A stretch of 64,000 bases of DNA from Cercophora sp. LCS_1. Taxonomy: Eukaryota > Ascomycota > Sordariomycetes > Sordariales > Lasiosphaeriaceae. The stretch is from contig JAPZLL010000052.1 of NCBI GenBank assembly GCA_036250225.1, positions 1 through 64,000 on the forward strand, read 5' to 3'. The position numbers were made by a program, and so were the translations under genes. Within the stretch, counting starts at the first letter, position 1. Each line of letters opens with the position of its first letter. Below are positions 32,760-43,872 of this stretch, in pieces. The notes below the pieces were generated by a model that saw only the letters and a list, made by a program, of their open reading frames with translations, made no database searches and was not told where the DNA came from.

Positions 32760-34417
32760 TTGCCAGACAGCCAATTGGTGCTGTCCGAAAAGAAGCGGCT
32801 CGCGACCCAGCCTGAGGCGATCTTCTTCCAGACGTTACCGATAACACTTGTCTCGCTGTTTGCTATCGTCATCTACGCGGCAGCGGAGACCGATCAGACC
32901 TTTGGTTCGGCTTATAGCCCTGCCCTCACCTTGGTTACGCAAACTGTTTGCTGGGTATGGCGATTCCGCGAGTGGTCCCGGCAGGGCTGGGAACTGTTAC
33001 AATTCTCCCCACCACAGCAATCCTGGTGATACATATTGTCCTCGCCCACTCACTGGCCGAGCAACACCCGAACTCTGCTGTCAGAACCACCGCTATTTTA
33101 GCGGCAATCCTGGAGGCCGCGATACTGGCAATCCTCGCCTGCCTTGTTAGCTCCTATCTCTGGACATGGCAGTGGATTTCGCGACTTCGACGCAACGAGG
33201 GGGTGTGGTTCGGCGTTGGCTTGCTCCTTTGCACCGTTGCTGCCGCTATATCAGTTTCCAGCTTGGTCTCCCTGAGCAATTCTACCGGTGAACTGCCAAC
33301 CACAATCGGGGGTTCGCGGGTGACCAACTTCTTGGTGGGCGCCTCGGTGACCCTGGGTCTTGCTTTTGCTACTCAGCTAGTTTTTCTCGTATTCCATTTT
33401 GTTGCAAGCCGCTTTCGGCAAAACGATGAGCGCGGTACCCGCCAGACCGTCGAAGAGGGTTATATATCAACCAAGCAACAGGAGGTGAAGTCGATCGGCT
33501 ACCATCAAACGCACATGTCCAGAGACAGGCTCCATGGAGGAGAATCGTTTGACTTCAGAACACCTCCTGGGTCTTCCGCCGGCCATTCGGTCACCGACAC
33601 CCTCAGCTCGATCCGGACCTCGCTCTCAACTGTTGTCTCTCCTATTTCATCGAAAACTCGTTTGCTCGGCAATCGGCGGTTTTCTCGCACTCCGTCCTCC
33701 ACGGAGTCGCTCCAACTTCACGAAAAGCGGCAAAGGAGCATCGAGAATGGGTTTGATTCATGGGACACTTCGAGTGTTGATCCGCAAAACCGCCAAACCG
33801 TTTTGCAATCATCACCACCGCCTCTGAGCCGTTTCCTGGAAACCATTCCCGCCAGTCCTACCACCAGCAGGAGTACGAGCCCTGGTGTTCCCCTTGATCT
33901 TCAGCCGCCGCGGACTAGGCGGAGGAGTCGAAGCTATAGTCCTAGTTCGTCTAGCCCGACGTCGGTACAACGTGCAGCCTTCACTCAACAGCCGACGCAT
34001 AGTGAATCCCACATCCATCCCCTCTTTCGATCGGATTCGCCGACGCCACCGCCCACAGCAACCCCGGGTACCATCGTCCTGGCCGCTCCGAACGGGGGAC
34101 AACTTCTCTCGGACCGAGCAAGCATCCGCACTCTAACTCGGATGCGGAGCGGCAGTTTACCTGCTGTTCCCAGCCTTCTTCGCCGGCAGGATTCATTCGA
34201 TTCATTTTGTCGACGACCTGGAAGCAGCTCCCCTGAGCTTAGAGAGGAAGAGGAAGACGACCTCAAACCACCAAGTGACGGCGCTGAGAGAAAAATGACA
34301 CCACCATTGCCTGACTGGATTCTCAACGCAGGCTCCAGAACTAGCTTGTCGGGCTACAACACCCGAAAATCTCGACTAGATGGGGAGGAGGCACGTGGAA
34401 GGCCTAATATGATCTAA
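32760..34417 (+). CDS. Multi-pass membrane protein of unknown function, start and one junction unresolved
   Basis: The main frame runs from about 32957 to the stop at 34417. It encodes hydrophobic segments (TVTILPTTAILVIHIVLAHSL, LAAILEAAILAILACLVSSYLW, FGVGLLLCTVAAAISVSSLVSL and VGASVTLGLAFATQLVFLVFHFV) followed by about 300 Ser/Pro/Arg-rich residues, probably a cytosolic tail with many phosphosites. Upstream, another frame (32760 to about 32954) encodes AIFFQTLPITLVSLFAIVIYAAAETD, plainly a further membrane segment of the same protein. It has no ATG before a stop at 32742, so an upstream exon is needed. The two frames meet near 32955-32990 without an acceptable intron; see findings. I do not recognise the family. 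Confidence 0.6.
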
Positions 34418-35334
34418 TGGTGTCGTTGTGATGTCGAGGACGCCTGTCTCCACATCTCATCAATTGTTTGGACGAGACACGAGCGCGATGATGACGCTAA
34501 GATGCTTTATTTTGTTTTTGATGATTGATGTCGGGTAGGCGGCTATGGCGTTCTTTTCGTTGGATTGGAGTTGGTGGGTTTGATACCATTTTACGATACC
34601 TGGGCAGGCGTTATTTCATGGCTGAGGGACGGAATCCCGCTCCTTCATTTTTGAGCCATGACGGTGTTGGGGAAGAGATCAAGGTCCAAAAAGAATAGTG
34701 TCAATCAAGTCGTTACAACCCGCCTGTTGGAGCTTGTTGGATGCGATCGACGTTGTTGAACCGCATCCCTTTTAGACATGTGCCTTTGAAAACTGTCCCA
34801 ACATGTAGGCAGACGACACATTGTTGCCAAGAAATGTTTGAATAGACATTGCCTGAGACAAGACCTCGGAATATTTGGGGTTATTCCCACTTACCCGCGT
34901 GGACGACAATGGGCGTTGTCAATTTCTTTCGCGGTCTCATCCAAGACTGATGTGTGAAACCAAGGCTAGCCTCTTTACGAATCTTCGAGGAAAGCTTGAG
35001 CTAGGCAACGTTGAACAAGGAGGGGCGATATGATGATGAGGCTGACCAGCTTGCCAGCGCACCAGCCAGAAAGCGCCGGGTGGGGCTCCCCAAAGCTAGG
35101 CGGCAAGTGTGCCGCGCAGCTCTCCAATTCTCCACCGTCAAGAGTGCTCTTTCCAGAGAGGCTGCCCTTCGCCACGAGCCACAACCTTACCTAACTCTCA
35201 ACTTTTCCACCAGTTCTTCGACTCAACTTGGGCCTCCATCCCAGATTCTGCACTTCGCACCACCAACGCGACGACACAACACATCAAATATCGAGTCGAA
35301 CGAAGCAGCCGCTAGCTGCGCCTGATCGCCCAAG
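34418..35334. other. Intergenic upstream of RAD23
   Basis: 3' region of the membrane-protein gene and promoter plus 5' leader of RAD23. No gene is supported. Confidence 0.5.
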
Positions 35335-37036
35335 ATGAAGGTGACGTTCAAGGTTGGTCTTGATCCCCCGCAGTCGGCACTGGGCAGCTGAGCGAGTCCT
35401 GCTGCACCGCTCCCGCCCGAGCACCTTCGAGGTCGGCCTTGAGGCTGACCTTTTGCGCTTCGTCGTCGCTCTTTTTTGCCCATGCTGACAATTACTTTTT
35501 TTTACCACTAGGATCTCAAGCAGCAAAGATTCGTGCTTGAGGTTGAGCCGACCGATCTTGTCCGTTACCCCTCCTCGTTGTCGCCCTCGAGACGTTCCTC
35601 CCCCCCGCCACCGTTGTTGGAGCTGAGCTGTTCAACGCCTGCTGTGGTCCCCACTAGCAGCATCGTTTCTCTGCGACAGCTCTCAACACGAGGCGTCAAC
35701 CTTTGTTTTCTAATGAGCTTGAACCCTGACGTGATGTAGATCTCTGCCGTTAAGGCCAGAATCGCCGAGGAGCGGGGTTGGGATCCCAAGTTGCAGAAGC
35801 TCATTTACTCGGGTAGGCAACAAGCTCTGCAGACGCATTGCTCTCCTACACACGGCAGGGAACTGGACTAACAGCATGTGAAGGCAAGATTCTCAAAGAT
35901 GACGAGACTGTCGAGTCGTACAAGATCGAGGAAAAGGGTTTCGTTGTGTGTGTTGTGAACAAGGTATGATGAAGCTTCATGCCAACAACCGAGGTTCGGC
36001 CAGAGAACCGCGCATGCTGACCCGGTGGTTATCATAGCCCAAGGCTGCACCCGCCGCCGAGTCCTCCTCGGCCGCTGCTCCCGCGACCCCGGCGCAGGCT
36101 TCCTCTTCTACTCCGGCCCCCCCTGCTGCTCCTGCTCAGGCTGCCGCCCCGGCTACTGCTGCCCCTGCTACCCCTACACCCACACGGACTGCTCCCGCCG
36201 AGTCGGGTTCCGGCGGCCTTGATGCGAATGCCCTTGCCGTTGGTGAGCAGCGCGCCGAAGCTATCGCCAACATGGAGGCCATGGGCTTTGAGAGATCACA
36301 GATTGATGCCGCTATGCGTGCTGCCTTCTTCAACCCAGAGCGCGCGGTAGAGTATCTTTTGACCGTATGCGTACAACAAGTCCATCATGATAATCTTTAG
36401 GCTGACCAGTGCCGTCTACAGGGAATTCCCGAGAACCTCCAGCAGCCAGCAGCTGCGGCTCGTCAAGCTGCCCCAGCTGCCCCAGCTTCAGGCGTACCAG
36501 CTTCCACCCCCGCGACTGGCGGCGATGATGGCCCCGTCAACCTCTTCGATCTTGCGGCTGCCCAACGCTCTGGCTCCGGTGGCCGTTCTGGAGGTGCTAG
36601 CTCGGATGCGGCTGCTGCCATTGCCGCTGCAGCTGCCGGCGGCCAGCAGAGCCTTGGAAACCTCGATTTTCTCCGCCACAACGCCCAGTTCCAGCAACTT
36701 CGTCAGGTTGTTCAGCAACAGCCGCAAATGTTGGAGCCTATTCTCACGCAACTCAGCGCCGGCAACCCGCAGCTTGCCCAGCTCATCTCTCAGAACCCCG
36801 AGCAGTTCCTCACCCTTCTTAGTGAAACGGGTGGCGACGACGATGCCCCTCTTCCCCCTGGAGCTCACCAGATTTCGGTTACCGAGGAGGAGCGTGACGC
36901 CATCGAGCGGCTTGTGCGACTTGGCTTTACGCAGGATCAAGCGATCCAGGCCTACTTTGCGTGTGACAAGAACGAGGAGTTGGCGGCAAACTTCTTGTTC
37001 GACCAGCCAGATGATGACGAGCCCGGTTCTCAGTAA
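35335..37036 (+). CDS. rad23: RAD23 UBL-UBA proteasome shuttle and DNA-repair protein, 386 aa, six exons
   Basis: Carries polyubiquitinated substrates to the proteasome and stabilises the Rad4/XPC damage-recognition factor. Exons: 35335-35352, 35512-35559, 35740-35812, 35884-35963, 36038-36364 and 36422-37036; all joins are GT..AG and in phase. Domains: ubiquitin-like, residues 1-73 (MKVTFKDLKQQRFVLEVEP.. to VVCVVNK); an Ala/Pro/Thr linker; UBA1 at about 130-183 (NMEAMGFERSQIDAAMRAAFFNPERAVEYLLTG); the XPC-binding STI1-like helices at about 258-313 (FLRHNAQFQQLRQVVQQQPQMLEPILTQL); and UBA2 at about 332-378 (IERLVRLGFTQDQAIQAYFACDKNEELAANFLF). Four of the five introns interrupt or border the short UBL-coding part. 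Convergent with BDP1. Confidence 0.96.
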
Positions 37037-37920
37037 TTTGGCTGGATTTTCACTGTTTCCTTAGCGCGATCTCGGGCTCTGGAAACCGGCGGCTTCGCGT
37101 TGAGACCTATTTGTGGCCTTGTTTTTGGTTGGCGATATCGGGAGAGGTGATGCACGGGACAGCATTAGGACTCGAGAGGGGCTCGATTTACGGCGATGAT
37201 TCCCGTTTCTTCTTTTTTTCTCCCGGCGGGTATCGGTCAGCGTAATTCGTCTCGCGGCGGGTGCTGAGCGAAGAACTGAGTGAGGAAATGGTCAGGCGTG
37301 ATCAAACGGTGGATAGTTGATAGTTGCTATCAGTCTTCTAGTATCACATGGGTTTTCAGCCCCCGCAAGTGTGGATTGGCATAGTGATGACGATGACGAT
37401 GATGGGTTTGCCCACAACTACTTTGGTCGGGGCCTGACGTAGATGAGAGCTGAAGATATGGGCACAAACGCAGATCGGAATGTGTACTTGGATGGTTCAG
37501 GGGAGAACAAAAAGGGCGATGAGGCTAAGAAGCGTGGTACTAGCAATGTGGGACAGTCACAGCAAGTTGGAGCGCCTTTATTTCTAGACATCTATGCAAA
37601 CAATCGAAGATGATCAGGCACACTGCAGAAATTCTACTCGTGCATTGTTATCGCGGCGATCTGTAATTCTGAATGCAATGCTCTATGTTTTATTGCTCTG
37701 TTGCTACCATCTTTGCTGAGGCAATACCGGACCATTAACTCTCTCTTTGATAGTAAAGGGTATCATATCTTCCCAACCCCCCTCTCAAAACTCCTAACCC
37801 GACCGATTTTCCATTCTTACTGTTGCTGTAGGACGCCTTTCACGATCCCCGAAATCCACCACCATCTGCGACGTTGAATGCCACCTGTACAGTGCATCCG
37901 AACGAGAAAGTCGATCAATA
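37037..37920. other. Intergenic between convergent RAD23 and BDP1
   Basis: 884 bp of shared 3' flank. No gene or clear repeat. Confidence 0.5.
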
Positions 37921-39975
37921 TTACCAAAGAGGTCCCACCTCCTTCTGCTTTTTTCCTCTGCTGCGCCCCTTTTTCTTTTTGCCTCCGTCCTCCTCGCCCT
38001 GTTTCTCATCTCCCTCCTTCCCGAACAGCTCTTCCCTTCGCTTCCTCGCCTCCTCATCCTTCTCGGCCTGTAAGGCCTTCTGGCGCTCTTCAAACTCCTC
38101 CTCCCGCTTCTTTTGCTCTGCATAAATCGCCTCTGCGGTCTCATACTCGGTCCCAGTATGTTTTTTGTACTCTTCCATGTCCATGCCCACCGTCTTTTTC
38201 CCAACTAGAGCAGCCTGGATTCGAGCCGGCTGGGCACGTTCCTCGCGGTTGAACTTGAGCTTGATATGCTTGCGCGTCTTATCGGGGAACATGCGTGCAA
38301 TGGTCTCGAAATCGGTGCCGAACATGGACAGAGCCCAGAAGAACTTGTCCGTTTCCTCGTCGTCCCATTGCTTTGGGCGCATTTTACGGCGAAGGTAAGT
38401 TGCCGAGGTGGTGTGGTGTGTGAATTCGTTTTCTTCAGTCTCCTCCAGTTCGCCTGCCTCTTCCGCTGCACGGGCGTGACGGTCGACTTGGAGCGAGCGG
38501 GTATCGACGACAATCTGCCCATCGATGATTTGATACGTCTCACCACGCGGCGCACTGAGTGTTGGGGCTGCTTCTTCTTGGTTGGCTGGGGTTGAAGAGG
38601 AGACGTCTGCGGCCGGGGTGGAAGAGGAGGCGTCCGCGGCAGGGGTGTCACTGGTTTCGGCTTGCTGCTTCTTCTTGTCGGTGTACTTAGCACGCTTCTG
38701 TCGTTCTCGCTCCATAAGCTCGTCGTGAAGGCTGAACTTTTTACCGACGCGCATGTCCTTGACCAGATCAGCCATCTTGACTTGGGTAATGTCGATTTCA
38801 ACACTCTCCGAGTCCTCAGGCGTGACTTCACGGGCCCTTCGGGCTGAGCGCTTAGGTCTTTGGGTCTCCCCTTCCTCCTCACCATCGTCTTCTGCAGGAG
38901 TAGATGCGTCCTCTGTGGGTGATTTGCGCTTGCGCGTCCGTTTTGCGGCTGCTGCAGCACGCTTCTCGGTCGCAGTCTGGTATCCCTCCTCGCCCGGCTT
39001 GGGAGCAGCCCGCCTCGTCCGGGGCTTTTTCTTGGGTGCTGTAGAGCTCTCGGCCTGGCTCTCGGAAGCACCAGCGCCAGAACCAGAAGAAGCAGAAGCA
39101 GGGGCCGCCTTCCGTTTTCTGCCGCTGGGTGCAGTTGTCTTGGGGGCCTCCTCTGGCTGCTCCTCATTCTGAGGTTCAGCAGGAGCGGCACTGGGTTCGA
39201 CAACCGTTGGCTCAGGTTCGTTGGTTACAACATTGTCGCTCGTGGAGTTCGTTACTGTTGTCTCTTCGCCCGCCTCCTCTGCTGCGGCAGCGGCCCTTGA
39301 TCTCCGAGGCCGTGATCTAGTCGGTTGTGGCTTGGGAGCAACCTTCTTTGCCGGAGCTTTAGCTGGGCTCGTAGAAACCGTAGTGCTGGTAGCAAGAGTC
39401 GCGTCAACTAGAGTGGGGGCAGGAGTAGAGCGTGTAGCCGGTTCTTCTGTGGTAGGCCCAGATGCGCTCGCTTCACTTCTGTCGACCTCTGGGACGGACT
39501 CGGTAGGACCTGGTATCGCTACTGTGGCCGGCGTTGTTGCTGAAGCTGGGGTTACCTCGGGGGCCGACGTCGCCTCCGGGGTAGGTATTACATCTACCAC
39601 TGATACCACCTTTGGAGCTGATGTTGCCGTTTCCTTCTGTGAGCCTGCCGGCGCGGGAGGCTGTGAGTTGGAGGCGAGCCGGACGGTCGTCGAAGTCGGG
39701 GGGGCCGCGTCTTTTGGCGCTGTGTCTTTGTGCTGGGCTGCTCCTGTTACAGCTGTATCCTCCCTTTGCAGTTCTGAGTCGGGTGCCTTATCAGCAGGAA
39801 GAGGGGCTGGGGATTCGCGCGACGGAGAAGGCGGGGCAGGCTGAGATTGGGATTGAGTCGGAGCTGGCGTTTGTGAGAGCCGCTCGGCGCTCTGCGATTC
39901 CGATGCCGGGACATTGCGGCGTCCAGCAGGTCCGCCAACCTTGGGCTTGAAGCCGCCTCTTTTTCTGTTGAGCAT
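37921..39975 (-). CDS. bdp1: TFIIIB subunit B'' (BDP1), RNA polymerase III initiation factor, 684 aa
   Basis: With TBP and Brf1 it forms TFIIIB, which places Pol III at tRNA and 5S genes. The extended SANT/Myb domain lies at about residues 528-585 (LRRKMRPKQWDDEETDKFFWALSMFGTDFETIARMFPDKTRKHIKLKFNREE), the diagnostic region. A basic coiled-coil tail follows, with KKKKGRSRGKKQKE at the end. The first 400 residues are low-complexity (Pro/Ala/Ser/Thr, with Lys/Arg patches such as PKKKPRTRRAAPKPGEEGY), common in fungal Bdp1. Single exon, ATG at 39975 giving MLNRKRGGFKPKVGGPAGRRN, a conserved-looking basic start. Divergent from BRE1. Confidence 0.93.
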   Translation of the reverse strand: MLNRKRGGFKPKVGGPAGRRNVPASESQSAERLSQTPAPTQSQSQPAPPSPSRESPAPLPADKAPDSELQREDTAVTGAAQHKDTAPKDAAPPTSTTVRLASNSQPPAPAGSQKETATSAPKVVSVVDVIPTPEATSAPEVTPASATTPATVAIPGPTESVPEVDRSEASASGPTTEEPATRSTPAPTLVDATLATSTTVSTSPAKAPAKKVAPKPQPTRSRPRRSRAAAAAEEAGEETTVTNSTSDNVVTNEPEPTVVEPSAAPAEPQNEEQPEEAPKTTAPSGRKRKAAPASASSGSGAGASESQAESSTAPKKKPRTRRAAPKPGEEGYQTATEKRAAAAAKRTRKRKSPTEDASTPAEDDGEEEGETQRPKRSARRAREVTPEDSESVEIDITQVKMADLVKDMRVGKKFSLHDELMERERQKRAKYTDKKKQQAETSDTPAADASSSTPAADVSSSTPANQEEAAPTLSAPRGETYQIIDGQIVVDTRSLQVDRHARAAEEAGELEETEENEFTHHTTSATYLRRKMRPKQWDDEETDKFFWALSMFGTDFETIARMFPDKTRKHIKLKFNREERAQPARIQAALVGKKTVGMDMEEYKKHTGTEYETAEAIYAEQKKREEEFEERQKALQAEKDEEARKRREELFGKEGDEKQGEEDGGKKKKGRSRGKKQKEVGPLW

Positions 39976-40835
39976 TGTGCCTACCGAGAGACGTGCTGTC
40001 TGTGACTCGCCGTGTGCTGCGCTGCACGAAACGTGAGCATATCGCTCTGCCCTATCCGCGCAGCGCTCGTTCCAAGCTCAAGCTCAGTATCGGGGGTATA
40101 GCGGAAGGAAACCGTGCGGCCCAGCAGGCTAGGCGTGTTGAGACCGAGTTCGATGTCAGCTGCAGAAAACTGGTGCTTCGAGGGGTTGCGGATTGAATTG
40201 ACGAAGCAACTTTCCACCCCACTCTCAGGTGGCCTGCGCTCTGGCCAGAAATTGTGGGTCCGATGGTTCCGAACGCGTCCCCCTGTCGTGAAACTCTCCC
40301 CTTTCTTCTTCGGCTGGGTTCCCGAGGATTGCAAGAGGCTTCTTTCTATCGAACAATCCGTAGCTTGAGGCTCGCCTGCACATATCCAAGGCAGTTACTG
40401 TCCTCAACATTATACCCTCGATCGAGAGATGCAGCGGCTCAATGGACTCACGCAAACCCCGCCAAGTGCATGGGGTATTCGATGTCAGGGGGCTCGCCAG
40501 TAAAGCGAAGAGTGCCAGCCGTCACTAAGGCCCAAAGTGGATTAGTGGCCCGCTTCAATCTTCGAAATGCTTTCCTTGGTCAACTCGCACGCACGCTCGC
40601 CAGTCCCGGCTCCCTCTCCTCCATTCTTTCCACCTCAAAACCGACGCTCTTTCTTTCACCCTTTCGCCTCTGGACTGACGTCGCCCGCCGGACCCGTGCC
40701 GATTCACGATTTTTCTTCTGGGGCCCCGCTTTGCTTTATTTCCCTTTAATCACAACTGTCGCTCTCTCGCCGAGGCCTTTTCTGATGCCGATTGCCACTT
40801 CGCCGTCCTTGCCTCATCCTGCCACCTTCGCCAAG
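39976..40835. promoter_or_regulatory. Divergent promoter region of BDP1 and BRE1
   Basis: 860 bp between two start codons on opposite strands; the final part before 40836 is pyrimidine-rich, as is usual for fungal leaders. No specific element is called. Confidence 0.45.
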
Positions 40836-43427
40836 ATGGAGGACAGGAAGAGACCCGCGTCCGGCGCGGTCGAGGAGGGCGCACCGCCGACCAAGCGACA
40901 AGCAGTTAATGGCAGCAGCAAGTCTAAAGACGACTCGGGCGACTCCAGGGAGGAGACCTGGATTGAGGTGAGTCTCACACGACATCCGTTTGTCGTCAGC
41001 CTTCTCGCTCCATTTTTCACCCACCGCCCCCGCCGAACGAGCGCGTGTCTCGACACCGCATGGTCCTAACTCGCCGTCGCGCTCTAGTACGGCGGCGACT
41101 TGTTGACCTCCCGTCAGCCAGCATCACTTCATGGTGTTTTCGCTGGGGTGTTCGCTCTTGACCGTTGCTAATGCGCGGCTTGCTGGGGACAGCTTGCCCG
41201 GCTCCCAGGCTTTTCTCTCATTTCAATGCCTTCCTGCTGCCCAATATTATATCGCTATCCACCAGCCGCGCTATACACAAATATTTTCTAGACTGGAGAA
41301 TTGAGATGGGGGATGTCTTGGCTGACTCAGATTGGTTGCGCAGGAGTATCAAAAAGGCGCGATATATCGCCAGATGCTCGAGTATAAACGGGAAAAGACG
41401 AATCTGGAAGCCCGCTTACAAGAACTCGAAAAGAGCTCAGTCGATCACGACGACCACGTACGGGTTATTGACGCGTGGCTGCTTCAGCTCTTGCAGGAGA
41501 TTCAGCTAGTGGTGGACAGCAACGTGGCGACTCCCGGAAGTTCAGGTATGAACCTTTTCCGACACCGAAAATGTTCGCGTTTCTGACGTTGTTAGACCCG
41601 TTATCGAAATCCGCATTGTCTTTCAAGGAGAGTAAAGATTTCCAGCGTCACCTCGCCGATAAGGCCAAGGCCCTAAAGGTTAAGGTGGAAGGCATCTTTG
41701 CGCGCCTCGCGAGTCTGAGAGGCGAAGTCAAACCCGAGGTCGCTGAATTAGAGTCACAAGTCAAGACCCTTTTGGCCAATGAAAAGGATCTTAAATTGAA
41801 GCTCGACCGGGCGGAATCCGAGAATGCCTCGCTGTCCGAGCAGCTCGATAGGGCGACCCTCAAGAGTCTCAAGGCAGAACGCAAGTTGGACCGACTTCGG
41901 AGCGCTCAAGTTCAGAAGCTAGAGCAGCAAGCCTTGGCGGGCGCGACAACGCGCTCATCGGGCCATGACGAAAACGGTACGCCCGTTAGCTCTGAAGGCG
42001 ACAACAGCGAGCTCAGGATACGATACGAGGAGAATGCAGCAGTCATGGCAAAACAGAAGGAGCAGCTGGATGCCGCGCTAGCTGAGGTCAAGACCTTGCA
42101 GGAAGAGAATACGGCCTTCAAAACGAAACGGGATAGCGTGTCGGACGAGGACTATGCCCGAACAGAAGTTTTCAAGCAGTTCAAGCTCCAGAACGAGGAT
42201 CTCATCAAGCGGATAAACCATTTGCAGGCGACGAATAAGGAGCTGCGCGAAGAGGCAGAGAAATTGCACGCCGATCGGACAGCGTTCCAGGTCAAGCTGG
42301 AAGGGGAGGCCAACGCCGTTACTTCGGAGTTGGAGGAGCAGATTCAGCAAAAGGACCAGGACTTGACCAGAATTCGTTCTGCGCGCGACGAGCTTACGGC
42401 AGAGCTGGCAATGCGCAAGGCAAGCGAAGCACAGGAGAAAACGGCCATCGTGCATATGAAGGAGCTGGTTGAGGCACAGGTGGACCGTATTGCTGAGCTG
42501 GAATCTGAACTTGGGCGGTTGCGTCCGAGTGAAGATATTACGATGAGCGAACACAGGGAGGATCTGGATTCGCTTTCGCCAGACGATTTGCGCCAAAAGT
42601 ACATCAAACTGGAAAAGGATTTCGAAGCCATCAACAAGGAACTCCCTCTCCTCGAAAAGTCGTATAAAAAGGCCATGGGCCTTGCGCACAAGAAGGTTAC
42701 GGATTTCCTCGCCCTGGAGAACCGTGTCGAGATCTTGACGGCCGAGAAGGCCAAGGCCGACCAGAAATACTTTGCGGCGCGCAAGGACATGGACATCCGA
42801 ACGAACGAGATCCGAACACTCCGCGGCCAGAACGGCAAGAGCTCCGAGATAATAGCGCAGTTGAAGGAGGTCGAGCAGCAGAATCGTATCTTGATCAGCT
42901 CTCTAGAGAAACAGATCGCAGAGCTGAAGCAATCAAACTCGGCGGTCATGACGGAGAACAAAAGGCTGGAATCGACGAGCTTGGAAGCGACCCGGAAAGC
43001 CGAGTCGATCAAAGCTCAGATCAACGAACTCGCTAATGCTGTGAAATCCAAGGACACGACAACTGCCGCAGTCAAAGAAAAACTGCGGGACTGCGAAACT
43101 GAGCTCGAGAAGGCTAAGGCAAGGGTAAAGGTGGTTACCAGCGACTGCGAGAAGTGGAAGAAGAAATCGCAAGGCAACACCTCAGAGGAGGAGGAAGTCC
43201 TAAGGGTAAGCATCTGCGTTTGCGGATAGGGAACCGCGCTAACGATTGTCTAGAATATGGTCATCTGCTCGATCTGCCGCAGCTCGTTCAAGAATACGAT
43301 TCTGAAAGGCTGTGGGCATGCGTTCTGCAGCGGGTGTGTGGACACGCGTTTGGCCAACCGGATGAGGAAGTGCCCATCATGCAACAAGGCCTTTGATCGT
43401 TCCGACGCCATGCCATTCCACCTTTGA
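40836..43427 (+). CDS. bre1: BRE1 E3 ubiquitin ligase for histone H2B, 705 aa, four exons
   Basis: RING E3 that, with Rad6, monoubiquitinates H2B during transcription, a prerequisite for H3K4 and H3K79 methylation. Exons: 40836-40967, 41344-41545, 41596-43205 and 43254-43427; introns start GTGAGT, GTATGA and GTAAGC, and all joins keep phase. The N-terminus MEDRKRPASG.. is followed by EYQKGAIYRQMLEYKREK (Rad6-binding region in the family), then about 500 residues of heptad-rich coiled coil. The C-terminal C3HC4 RING is encoded by the last exon (CSICRSSFKNTILKGCGHAFCSGCVDTRL..KCPSCNKAF). Ends AMPFHL. The first intron is long (376 bp) for this window. Confidence 0.96.
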
Positions 43428-43872
43428 GCGATTCGTTTGATAAAAGGAAACGGATGTCATGGAGACCACGAGCGTACCGGGGTATCAGGCCCAAGATCTC
43501 GGTCAGCTCGAGTTCCCAGAAATTTAGGGATCTTGTCTATTCTTCCTTGCTGCGAGCACAGTGCTCCTGCGGTTCTTCCAATCGGTCAACTGCACCGAGC
43601 ACGTTGGAGGAAGGACGGCGAGATAGGACATGCCAGCGTCTGGCATTTTCTGTTTGTTGGATTAAAGTGTAAATTATCTGTGTCAAAGTAGTCGAGAGAG
43701 GAGTCGGGCAGCTCAGTCCGAGGGAGGCCACGTCGCTTCAGCAAGTCCCTTTTTTTTTGTGACGGGGATAGAGGCAGGATAGCGGAAAGCGGTAGATATC
43801 AGATACCATAACATCGCCCTTGATGTGGAGTGTAGAAGGCCGCGCCCGTATTGACCAAAATAAACCGTTTAC
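43428..43872. other. Intergenic between convergent BRE1 and SARAF-like gene
   Basis: 445 bp of shared 3' flank with a T-run near 43750-43758. No gene. Confidence 0.5.

Noticed and set aside
32955..32984. GTATGG..GGCAG as an intron of the membrane-protein gene
   Set aside because: About 30 nt is below the usual minimum and the phase does not match.
39221..39844. 207-codon plus-strand frame opposite BDP1
   Set aside because: Val/Ala/Gly-rich antisense of the low-complexity BDP1 N-terminus.
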